Shown in pieces: positions 1 through 10,162 of a stretch of DNA of 64,000 bases. This DNA comes from Silene latifolia (taxonomy: Eukaryota > Streptophyta > Magnoliopsida > Caryophyllales > Caryophyllaceae), in contig NC_133531.1 of NCBI RefSeq assembly GCF_048544455.1, forward strand, positions 63,898,099 to 63,962,098, written 5' to 3'. The first letter of the stretch is position 1. Every line of letters begins with the position of its first letter. A program made the position numbers and the translations under genes. Below the pieces are notes generated by a model. The model was given only the letters and a program-made list of their open reading frames with translations, ran no database searches and was not told where the DNA came from.

Positions 1-1407
1 AGACACCTTGCATTGAGTGGGAGATAGTAATAGGACAAGAGAATTGGTGACGCACACTTGTCGAGGACAAGTGGGAGATTGTTTGGAAATGTGTCCTCAA
101 TAATAGCGCGATCACATGATTTAAATATCATTATTAATTAAATCTCATACCAAGAATACGAAAGGGATGATACATTACATATATAGTCAACTGGTCCACA
201 CATATCGGTGATGATTGGCTGGCTAGAGTTTGACATTACTCGTCGATGCGTGACGGTGGTGATCGATTGATCCTCGAGGTCACACCTAAAGGACGATTCC
301 CTTAATTGAAAAGGTTAATTAATTGTATGCCGATACGGATTAATTAATTCCTTAAAAATTGAACAAATTATTATCTTAAGAGAGAAAATGACATCTTATT
401 ATAATGTGATTAAATCAGATTTCATTTAGTAATTTAAGAAGTTATATTACTAAAATTAATCGGTGTTTTCGAAACACGCGAGATTAGAATGATAAGTTAG
501 TTATAATTACAAGATATTGTGAATTATACTAACTAGTAATTAAATGACCATTTTATGAGAAAGTAATTTTAAATTACTAGTCAATTTGTTAAATATGATT
601 TATTTAATTTGTAAATGATATTTAATTTGTTAAATATGCATTTTAAATTAAAACATGACATAAGACATGTCACATGTCACATGACATACAATTGTACAAT
701 TGACAAAAATAAAATGGACTCCATATTACAACACAAAACCGAAATATTGGTGGGCATTGTGAGATGTTTTGTCTTTTTCCATTTGTCTTATTCATTTGTC
801 CAAATTGCATGATAGTGACATGACAATGCAAAAGACTTACACCTATTTGTCTTGTGAAGACAAAAAGAAAAATAATTATGGTCTATAATGTCTAAAGGCC
901 ACCGGTTTTGTGGGTGAATGATAGAGAATTTTATTTCTTTTAATTCACATATAATTCATTCCATAATACATGTAAAAAAGGTTCATGCATTTTCTCTCTT
1001 CTCTCTCTTTAATCTTCATCAAAAAGATGAGATTTTAATCCAAATTATTCATGAAAGATTACTAAAATTATTAATGTAATATATGAGTGTTAGTAATCAA
1101 TTTTAAGGTAAACCACAATATAAATATCTAGTACATATTAGTTTGTGGGTTTGAGGGATAGTCTTGGGTGCAACTAATTGGAGGGCTTCTATTTTGAGGT
1201 CATATATGTTCATCCAATATGGAAAGCTCAAGAACTAACAAGAAGGAGATCTTGTTGGTGCCCATTTGACCGAAATTCATATGGTGAGAAAATGATTTCT
1301 TCACTTATTTATTTTAGTTTGCATGCATAAGATCATTTATTAATTTTATGACAAATTAACCTAAAACATATATGAATATGTTAGTATATAGATCTACTTT
1401 TCCTTCA
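1..1407 (+). mobile_element. Copia-type LTR retrotransposon, 3' end only (3' LTR 80-1407)
   Basis: Positions 1-79 are the end of an internal region and match, in reverse complement, 42670-42749 of the Copia element further right. A polypurine tract (AAGTGGGAGAT, about 69-79) sits directly before an LTR that opens with TGTTTGGAAATG at 80 and closes with TTCCTTCA at 1407. The LTR is 1328 bp, diverged from but homologous to the 1263-bp LTRs at 41407 and 48871. The body of the element lies before the window, so its 5' LTR and TSD cannot be checked. The sequence after 1407 is the coding part of the CACTA gene, so this copy inserted into that gene. No coding capacity is visible in the LTR. Confidence 0.85.
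69..79 (+). other. polypurine tract of the Copia 3' end
   Basis: The purine-rich AAGTGGGAGAT directly precedes the 3' LTR start. This is the expected primer for plus-strand DNA synthesis. The same tract in reverse complement lies beside the LTR at 42670-42680. Confidence 0.75.
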
Positions 1408-1499
1408 AAGCCATCAGAAAAAAAGTTGGATATGGTTCAATAAGTCATAAAGGAAGCAGAGGAGGAGGAGGAGGAAAAAGAGGTAATAATATTTATGTC

Positions 1500-1522
1500 T
1501 TATATATATATATATATATATA
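1500..1522. repeat. (TA)n microsatellite
   Basis: About eleven TA dinucleotides lie inside an intron of the CACTA pseudogene. Confidence 0.9.
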
Positions 1523-2416
1523 CAATGTGTTATATGATTTGGAAAATCAATACGTGTTATTTGGACAAGTGTTAATGTACAGAAGGAAGTCGAGGAGGAC
1601 ATGGCAAGGGAGAAGGAAATGGCAAAGGAGACTCGGGTGGGAGCCGAGGATCGATATCAGGCAGTTGAAGAGGAAGAGGAAGCCAGGAAGGTCGTGACAC
1701 AGGAAGATATTGAGGTAGTTGATGATCAGACGTTCTTCTCTACACCAAAAAAAGGTAATAGCTGCTAGTTTATAATTATTCATCTCAGTACATGTTTTTT
1801 ACTTATGAAATTTATTAAAGGTAGTGAATGTATGTGTACTAATTGATTAAAGTTGTCATGAAGGGCGATTGCAAGATGGCTTTTCGTCTGTTCTATTTAC
1901 AGGGGAAACAGAAAGTTACTGTTGCCAGGGGATACGTGTTCGATTATGACCGGCTTCAACAAGTTAAGGTTCATGGTATACCCCTTCGTCACAATTGAAG
2001 TAAAGTGGAAGTGTCCCAATTATATAAAGACGAGTATGGGGAAATAAAAGTACCATTTCCTAATGAGGAGATCACTTATTTGAAAGAAGCCCTGAGCTCT
2101 TATGTGCAATGGCCTAACAACCTCATCAATGTTGGCATCCCCGAGGTACCTATACGCAGACGTTAATTATTACTTGTTCTTTAAATATATTAGGGTACGA
2201 ATATTAACACATTGTAAGTACATTTGCAGAATTTAAGCAAAGTCATGGCAGCAGCTAAAGCAATTACTACTACGTCAACGAAAATTGTTGCAGTCAAGCC
2301 TGCTTATGATTCTTATTATGAATCGTGTGAATATAAGAAAAAAATGAAAACTGCTTCGCTGATGGCTTTGCACAACCTGGCTGTAAAGACGTCACCTAGA
2401 GGGGATGTAGTCATGA

Positions 2417-2421
2417 TTAAC
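2417..2421. repeat. target-site duplication TTAAC, left flank of Athila complex
   Basis: TTAAC directly before the outer LTR start at 2422 is repeated directly after the other outer LTR end, at 14914-14918. It identifies the whole three-LTR complex as one integration. Confidence 0.9.
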
Positions 2422-2679
2422 TGATCGGTCCGTTTCGTGTTCACAAATAGATGTGGTCGTTGGGTCACGGTCGAATCAAAACACAATTTATAACTTCACA
2501 AACAACTCTACAATTAATAAAGAGGCAAGTAAAGGTCGGATCCCAAGGGACGGGAATTGAAATGAGATTTCTATTGAAAGTAGTGGTGTCTTAGGGGTGT
2601 TACAATTTGGGTTGATGTAGAAGGTCACTAACTAAAATAGCAATGAAAATAAACTAGCAAGATGAATTAAAAGGGGTGT
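2422..2679 (-). repeat. Athila LTR3, truncated to its terminal 258 bp
   Basis: It starts with TGATCGGTCCG, as LTR2 does, and follows LTR2 nearly base for base to about 2679. It then switches into gag sequence. LTR and gag share GTGT at the join (about 2676-2679), so a short-homology deletion is likely. Confidence 0.9.
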
Positions 2680-3623
2680 CAATGTGAGCACTAAGTTGAG
2701 CACCCAATTGAGTAACGGAGTCAACTTCATGCTTTCCTCCTCTAGTAGCCTTGTGAGGTCTACTATATTGTGAGTTATGGACCGCCATTTCCTCAATCTT
2801 GTTCCACGTTTGATTGTCATCAACTTCGGTGAACATTCCATTTGATCCCATGTTGAGAATGTTCCTTGAATCTTCATATAAACCATTCCAAAATTGTTGT
2901 ACCAAGAACCATTCGCTAAGTCCATGGTGAGGACATGAGCGACAAATTCCCTTGAACCGCTCCCAAGCTTCATACAAAGATTCTTCATCCCTTTGCTTAA
3001 AACCGGTGATTTGAGCTCTTAGCATGTTAGTCTTTTCCGGTGGGTAGAATTTTTTGTAGAAAGCTAGAGCCAACTTCTTCCAAGAATCTATTCCGAGAGT
3101 GGCCTTATCAAGGCCCTTCAACCATTGCTTCGCGGTCTTGGATTAGAGAAAAAGGAAATAAGACCCATCTAATTTGGTCTTGAGTCACACCCGTTTGAGA
3201 GATTGCATCACAATAGTCGCAAAAGGTTTCCATATGAGAATGAGGGTCTTCACTAGGCATCCCCCCAAATTGGCTCCTTTCAACTAATTGGATAAAGGCG
3301 GATTTGGCAATAAAATTTCCGGTTAGATGTTGTGGTGTAGGAGTACCATTGGGTAGGTTCTCCTCGGTGGGTACGGAGTGTGACGAGAATTTAGGCGTTG
3401 TAGGTTGATTTTGTGGGGTATTGTGTAATGGGTTCTCCTCTCCTTCTATTGCGAAAGGGTTGGTGAACTCAATATTTGGTTGAACAACTTCACTAATACC
3501 TCTTAAATTCCTCCTAACAAGTCTCCTATTGTTCGTCAAGGTTCTTTCGATTTCACGGTCAAAAGGTAACAAATCACCTTGTGACCTTCTAGACATGCAA
3601 AATATCAAACAACTCGAAAACAA
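2680..3623 (-). pseudogene. Athila gag, truncated second copy
   Basis: This is a partial duplicate of the gag at 11959-12984. It keeps the N-terminal part beginning near MSRRSQGDLLPFDREIER and most of the retrotransposon gag domain (WVLFPFSLI, SWKKLALAFYKKFYPPEK, ESLYEAWERFKGICR). It is cut by the LTR3 deletion at 2680, before the zinc knuckle. A rearranged patch near 3140-3147 replaces the expected IGTAKQWL region and puts the two halves in different frames. This copy keeps a Glu codon where the main copy has a stop (12640-12642), so it preserves the older sequence there. Confidence 0.85.
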
Positions 3624-3714
3624 TTAGAACAAACCTTGTGGAGTTTTACTTCCCCAAGGCGAAGAAAGACACAACTAATAACAATAAAAAGAAATCTAAA
3701 TCAAACAAACACCG

Positions 3715-3732
3715 TCCCCGCCAACGGCGCCA
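3715..3732 (-). other. primer-binding site of the second Athila unit
   Basis: In reverse complement it reads TGGCGCCGTTGGCGGGGA and lies five bases inside the LTR2 boundary. It matches the Athila/Tat PBS type, with one difference from the PBS of the seven-LTR array (GTTGCC there). Confidence 0.85.
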
Positions 3733-3736
3733 TTTT

Positions 3737-5485
3737 TGATCGGTCCGTTTCGTGTTCACAAATAGATGTGGTCGTTGGGTCACGGTCGAATCAAAACACA
3801 ATTTATAACTTCACAAACAACTCTACAATTAGTAAAGAGGCAAGTAAAGGTCGGATCCCAAGGGACAGGAATTGAAATGAGATTTCTATTGAAACTAGTG
3901 GTGTCTTAGGGGTGTCACAATTTGGGTTGATGTAGAAGGTCACTAACTAAAATAGCAATGAAAATAAACTAGCAAGATGAAATAAAAGGGGTGTAAACAA
4001 TTGATTAAAAAGCACTAGGGTGTCATGGGATCATAGGAGAATCATGGGAATTGATCATACAAACATGTTCTCAAATTATAAGCAAGCAATTATGGTTGTG
4101 ATGGATTGAGTTGGGTTATATCTTACAATCCTAGGAAAGTTTGGGTCCCGGAGCCGAATCGATTAGATTGTACAACACCTATAAGTCGACTTAGTCTTCC
4201 CTACTCAACAACATGCATGGTCTAATGAGACTCGAGTTGGTTTATGTCTTACAAGTCTCATTGAAAAGATAGGTGGTGGTAAATGCAAGGATTCATAGGC
4301 TTAGCATTTCATCGAACATAACATGTGCAAGAGTTAAGATCAAAACAAGCAAGCAAATAAACCATGAAAGCATATTAATTTAAGCATGAATCATTCCCCA
4401 TGTTGGTTTCCCCTAATCACCCATTAACCCTAGCTAAGAGACTACTCACTCATTATCATGTTGATCATGCTAGCAAGGTTGTCAATCATACCAACAAATT
4501 GAAACATGATGAACAAATGAAAGTAATTAACAATAATTAAAAAGGGATTAAGAGATTATACCTACTAATGATTCCAATAACAAAGCAAGAATAATAGAAG
4601 TACTTGATGTTTGATTGAGAGGTTGTCAATCTCCCAATAATAACCCAAATAATCTTCAATTACCCAAAATAAAGGATGAACAAAAGAGAGATTAAGGAAA
4701 TAAAACTTGTATTAGAACTTGAATAATTGTTGATTACAAAACTAAAGAGAGATTTGATTGATATTAACTACTCTAATTATTGATAAGAAGAACATGCTCC
4801 TCTAATTAGACTAATGGGGTATTTATAGTGAAAATTAGGGAGGATGCATTAGGTTTAACTAAGGGCTAAACTAGTAATTACACTTTTTAGATTGAGCAAG
4901 GAAGAGCCGGTATTTTCCGAAGGAAGGGCTTCTTTCTTTGTAGCTTGGGGAAGACGAAATTGGCTGTGAAGGAATCCGTGCGGATTAGGGTCGGGACGGT
5001 CGGATTCTGGCGATGGAATCCGAGCGGATTCAAGAGAATCCGGGCAGATTGTGGCGGTGCAATCCGAGCGTCTTTGGAGGAAACCGCTCGGATTGTGCTG
5101 TGAGGAGACGGGCGGATTGGAGACAATCCGCTTGGATTGTAGCTCAGCACAATTCCTTCTTATTTTCTTCCCTTTTCTTCATAAATTCCTTGGGGATTTC
5201 CTTGGGGACTCAAGGATCCTTTCTCAACATTGCTCATCTACTATCAAATGTACAAAGGCCTTCTAATCTTGTCTCTCCTTGATGCTTGGTCATTGAATTC
5301 GATCAATTTAGCCTCGTTTTGCCATGAAAATGCAAGCTTCTTACTCCTTTCCTACCAAGGGATCAAAATCTCAAAGAATATGCAAAACAAAGAACTAAAG
5401 ATAGTAAATGACCCAAATATGCACTAAAAAGCATGGGAACGAGGCTAATTCGGGGACTAAATGTGCGCTAATTATGGTCACATCA
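3737..5485 (-). repeat. Athila LTR2 (middle LTR), 1749 bp
   Basis: It runs from TGATCGGTCC to GGTCACATCA and is nearly identical to LTR1. On the minus strand a TATA-like CTATAAATA lies at about 4820-4828. Upstream of it, at 4970-5140, is a cluster of near-palindromic AATCCG-NN-CGGATT motifs. The PPT (TTTGGGGATATT on the minus strand) abuts it at 5486. Confidence 0.92.
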
Positions 5486-7534
5486 AATATCCCCAAACCG
5501 AACCTTTGCTCGTCCCGAGTAAAGAGGTGACAAAGACTTGGACCAATACTAACTTATCCTAATAATATAGCCGATATGAGACAATTAGCGGGTCTCACTC
5601 CGCCCCTTCAACTCATAACAAGACAACCATGAGGTAGGATGCCTTCTTGCAAGGCAAGGTGGGTCTTGCCAAAATGGCGACACATCCAAACATCAAGCAC
5701 ACAAAGTCACATAATGGATGCATCTACAAAAGAATAGCCACTTTTTCATCAAGTGGCGGAGGCACTAAAAAGGAACAAATTTAAGAGCATGTAATCCCTC
5801 ACAAATACTAGTTCAACAAATTACTAAGGCTAAGAGGATGGCACTAAATCACCTCCAAATGGTGTTAAACTAGACTACTTTCGTCCTCAATTTCCAAATG
5901 CTTTCGTCAAGAGCGATCGGATGGTGGTGGAATGATGATCCCTATGATGCTAGTAGCATATGACATGACAAGTCTCGAATTCTCTACAAAAGTAAAGGTC
6001 ATGGATCGTCCCAAGCTCGACCAAGTGACTTGACAAAAAGGCTTTTTGGGAATGAAGTGCTCAAATCTTCATACACAACGGGTGGATATGACTAGTATTC
6101 AAAATTGTCCTCATTTCAACTTTCACATTTCAAAAATTTAAGATGGGGTTTGTCCCTTCCGGGCTAGTGTCCTTTGCTTTCGCCAATCGCTTATTAGGCA
6201 ACCGGTTAACCTCTAGACAATAGCTTTTCGGGGTGATAGTCACTCTGTCTCTGGGCGGCCGAATTCACAACCGTGTGGGGAGCCAATTCAATGGATCCCG
6301 CACCAAAGCACATCGAAGTGGTACGCCTCCATCAAAACAACTTAAAATTTCTCAACATTCAACAATTCATAACATTTGAGGTTTCCTTGGCATTAAATTA
6401 CTTCCACATGACAAAATTCTTTGAAATGAGCACTTCAAACTTATTGATAGAAAATATTTTTGGGTTGCCTTACCACAAGGTCAATCAAGGTCACCTAGAC
6501 AAGTTAACCAAGTCTACATCGCATCACGGGGTTGGATAGGTGACTCACATGCAAACCCTTGACTAGGCTTTGGGTCATGGGTCAAAAGACACTAGTATGA
6601 CACTATCTAGGGTGTTTTACAACCATTCTAGTAGACAAAGTCTTAAGTTGAACAAGTATTTGTAATGGCTTAGTTGCTCTTGTCAAAGTTCCAAATTAGG
6701 CATTTGTCAAAAAATTTCTAACATGCAACTACATGCCATGATGCAACTAATATAAACATCCTAATGCAAGTGATTCTATCAACTAATATGACATATAAAC
6801 TAAATGCAATTCCTAAGTTCACATTGTTATACCGCATCAATCAAAATAAAGCCACATAGTCATTAACATAAAGAGGAAAAAGGAGATTGGAAAGATCATA
6901 CCATGCAGTCTTCAATATCCTCATGTCTCGGATATGGCGTAGTCGATCAATGTGAATAAGGATAGAACAAACACAATATATACAAAACAATTTATACAAA
7001 AGGAAATAAACATGTTTTTGGGTTTTCAATTTTTCAAATTTTTATGATTTTCGAAATTTTTCAATTTTTTTGGATTTTTGAATAAGAGTTAAATGTTAGA
7101 ATTCCCATCCCCACACTAATATGGGCATTGTCCTCAATGGCCAAAATGATGGAAATTATGCAAAGATGATGCATGATTTCTATACTAAATGCAATCTACA
7201 CTAAGCTACACTACATGATGCATGGTTTTTATTATGATGGAGAGGATAATTTAGATTACCTCCCGTTGTGTATGCATTAACTTCCCCAAACCGAGTGAGA
7301 CACTATTGCTAATGTCCAAGGATGGGTGTAGTTCATGCACACACTATGCAATGCATGAAACTAATTTATCATTTTGGATTTTGAAAATGGGAACAATAAA
7401 ATGAGAACACCTCAATGGTACCGAGGTGTGAGTCCTCTATGGTGCTAGGACTATTCCACCAATGATCAAGAAAAATAATTAAAACAAAGAGAGAAATAGA
7501 CAAACCATGAGAGGGTAGGAGTCTCCAAGGCTTG
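5486..7534 (-). other. Athila 3' untranslated internal region
   Basis: This is 2 kb without a convincing ORF between the Athila ORF stop and the PPT. Beside the LTR it carries GGGACGAGCAAAGG (minus strand), the same string that precedes the PPT of the seven-LTR array element, which supports a common lineage. Nothing else is recognised. Confidence 0.6.
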
Positions 7535-9130
7535 CTAATCTTCCATCATGTCATCACCATCATCACTTTCCTTATTAGAAGTGGTCACATTGCCACTTCC
7601 CTCTTCATTTGCTTCATCACTTTCTTCCTTATCTTGCTCATCATCTTCTTCACCATCCTCTCCTCCTTCTTCACTTGCTTCTTCACCAATGTTATCATCA
7701 ACTTCTTCATTACCAACAACCTCATTGTCACCCGAAACGACCCTAGATGCACCCGGAAATAGGACTTCTCTATCCGCCCAACTAGGCAAAGGACATGATG
7801 GATCAAGTAGTCCTTGCCTAGCTAAGTGTAGGAGGGGTGGATATTGAGCCAAGTAAGCATTTTTCCGATCCTCAAAGGCTTGCTTGTGCATTGCTTGCAT
7901 GAGAAGACTCAAATAATCATTTCTAGCTTCAACTCCTTCCGGCTTGAACTCTTGATACTCAAAGGGGTAAGGTGGTATGACAATGGAAGAGGAGGGCATT
8001 TCAAGTTCACCCTTTTGTTGTTGGATAATATACTCGGCCTCTTTAGAAAGGGGAAGTAGATAATTGGTCCGGTGGACACTTAGACGACAAATCTTTGAAG
8101 GCAAAGTGAACGATCTAGCTTCACTAGTGAGCCATCCATACTTAGTGTCAAGGGGGTTATGGGCAACCCACTTGTACTTGTTTATCATAGTATGCATATC
8201 AACAAGATGACCACCCTCCTTCGCCTTATACTTGCTATCCTTATTGAAGTTAGGATCAAAATATTTGGCTAGGATAGTGACTAAGCCGCCATTGACAATA
8301 ACGGTAGTGCCTTTCTTCCCACAATCAATGTTGAGCCATCTATCTACCAAGAGCCTCAAAGAATTGTAAGGCTTGGTATGTACTCTTCCAATGTTCAAAG
8401 CCGATTCAAGAAGAATAAAATCAAGTTTGGTGAAATGGTTGGTATCTTTCCTTGCAATAATGGTGTTTCCCATGACCTTGTGCCATACTCTTATGCCCGG
8501 ATGGTGGACTAAAAGAGCACGACTCGCATGAAAGTCCTCAAATTTCCTCCCGAAAATTGCCTCCCAAAGAGGGTCGGGGTCATACTTCCCATAATTCTTA
8601 AAATAACTCGGTTCATCACTAAGACCCAAAATTTCACCCAATTCTCTAAAGGAAATGCGTCTACTAACATTAGCTAGACGAAACTCGATATTTTCCCTAG
8701 TCTCAACTTTGGTGACTTTCAAAGAACTCAAAAATTCCAAGGTAAGGGAGGGGTATGTCAATTCCTTTGTTTCAAACAATTTCTTCAACCCCATTGCTTT
8801 GAAAGAGGCTCTAGTTTGCTCAAGGACACCCAACTTTCCCAAGGTGTCTTCACAAATAAATTTGGTGGATTGAAATGATTTCCTAGCAAACTTGGCAAAA
8901 GTATTTCTATGGGTTTCGGAAATAAAAGTTACCTCCGGATAATGCAAAAGTTGATCGATTTCCGGAGTAGAAGATGTTGTTGCTCCCATAGAAGGTTGTT
9001 GTTGTTGTTGCACTTCCAAGTTTGGTGTTGCTACCACCATAGCCAATGCTTTCTTTGCTTGAAGAGCCTTTTGCCTTTGTGAAAGTGCCTTTGTTGCTCC
9101 CTTAGTCCTTGCCATTGATGAATTAACCAA
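7535..9130 (-). CDS. Athila-type ORF after the gag/protease region (531 aa)
   Basis: An uninterrupted 531-codon ORF lies downstream of gag-protease, where Athila elements carry their extra (env-position) ORF. The start could be the first Met or Met-6 (MARTKGATKAL). The N-terminus is basic and Gln/Ala-rich. Residues about 70-330 hold the region resembling Athila ORF1-type proteins (FRELGEILGLSDE, DPLWEAIFG, HHPGIRVWHKVMGNTI). The last ~60 residues are extremely acidic (runs of Glu/Asp) and end MMED. I see no clear signal peptide or transmembrane segment, so an envelope role is not supported. It is the only undamaged long ORF in the complex. Its function is unknown; the family assignment is from remembered motif style, not a search. 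Confidence 0.7.
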   Translation of the reverse strand: MVNSSMARTKGATKALSQRQKALQAKKALAMVVATPNLEVQQQQQPSMGATTSSTPEIDQLLHYPEVTFISETHRNTFAKFARKSFQSTKFICEDTLGKLGVLEQTRASFKAMGLKKLFETKELTYPSLTLEFLSSLKVTKVETRENIEFRLANVSRRISFRELGEILGLSDEPSYFKNYGKYDPDPLWEAIFGRKFEDFHASRALLVHHPGIRVWHKVMGNTIIARKDTNHFTKLDFILLESALNIGRVHTKPYNSLRLLVDRWLNIDCGKKGTTVIVNGGLVTILAKYFDPNFNKDSKYKAKEGGHLVDMHTMINKYKWVAHNPLDTKYGWLTSEARSFTLPSKICRLSVHRTNYLLPLSKEAEYIIQQQKGELEMPSSSIVIPPYPFEYQEFKPEGVEARNDYLSLLMQAMHKQAFEDRKNAYLAQYPPLLHLARQGLLDPSCPLPSWADREVLFPGASRVVSGDNEVVGNEEVDDNIGEEASEEGGEDGEEDDEQDKEESDEANEEGSGNVTTSNKESDDGDDMMED

Positions 9131-10162
9131 GAAAAGAATGAAAAATCTTCAATTTGTAGTGTACCCAAATCGATTTAAAGGTGAAAGGCTTTGCCTTTAT
9201 TAATTCAAAAATCGACTCAAAGGTTGAAGATTTGTGCTTGGTTTTGATTTTTATTGAAGAAGGAGTGATTAATTTGTTGTTAGAAGGATGATTTGATTTG
9301 ATTTTGATGAATGTAGTTGAGGGATTTTGTTTTTGTGATGGAGAGGATGAGGGTTTTGGTGTTTTGAAGTAGTGTTATGAATGAATGAATGAATGAATGA
9401 ATGAATGAAGGTGGGAGGGGTTTTATAAAGACCGAAATTTTCGAACTGCAGGGACAATCCGTGCGGATTCAGCCCAAGACGGGCGGATTCTGCCATTTCT
9501 GGGTTGGAAAAACTCGCCTAAAGACGGGCGTATTCGCGAGAAGACGCTCGGATTTGCTTGATACGGGACGGGCGGATTTTCCAGAAGACGGACGGATTTC
9601 AGTCCAGGAATTTTTCTTTTTTCCTCAGCTGCAAAGACGGACGTCTTTCTTTCAAGACGGGCGGATTCTTCAAGACGGGCGTTTTTTTCTGCAGGACGCT
9701 CGGATTCTGTCACAGTCAAAAATTTTCAAAATTCAGCTCAGTTCAGGACGGGCGTCTTTGCTGCAGTACGCTCGGATTTCCTGAAGACGGGCGGATTCTC
9801 CAGAATCCGCTCGGATTGTACCCTTTTGTACCCGGATTCAGTTCCATCCGTGTACAATGCATTTCCCTTACCATTCTTCTTCATATCATGTGTTCTCCAT
9901 TGTGGGGGCACTACTAAGGCATGGATAGCCTAGGCAATTGTCATCCCCACACTAAGGTAAAGCACTACACATCAATTGAAATTGTTAGTCCCTCCCTCAC
10001 TTCTCTCTCAAACATGACAATTATCTTGACCAAAGTAAATAAAATAAATCCAAAGATGACAAAAATGCAATACAAGAATTGAAATGCGAGTTAGGGAGTT
10101 AGAAATATTTACAAACGGTGGTTTAGGGAGGACTCCACCAAACTCTCATTCATGATGAGATG
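9131..10162 (-). other. Athila internal spacer with GC-rich motif cluster
   Basis: There is no credible coding sequence between the protease ORF and the 531-aa ORF. At 9455-9830 a motif of the type GACGGGCGGATT / ACGCTCGGATT repeats more than a dozen times, and related near-palindromes occur in the LTRs. A (GAAT)n run lies at about 9378-9408. Reverse transcriptase and integrase genes would be expected in this interval and are absent. Confidence 0.7.
9378..9408. repeat. (GAAT)n microsatellite
   Basis: Seven or so tandem GAAT units lie in the Athila spacer upstream of the 531-aa ORF. Confidence 0.85.

Noticed and set aside
4887-5150. ORFs across the Athila LTR motif cluster (and 9401-9917, 14293-14610)
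   Set aside because: They are open only because the near-palindromic motif lacks stops. The LTR and spacer are non-coding.
7535-9130. Envelope glycoprotein for the 531-aa Athila ORF
   Set aside because: No signal peptide or membrane anchor is visible and the tail is strongly acidic. Only the position matches env.
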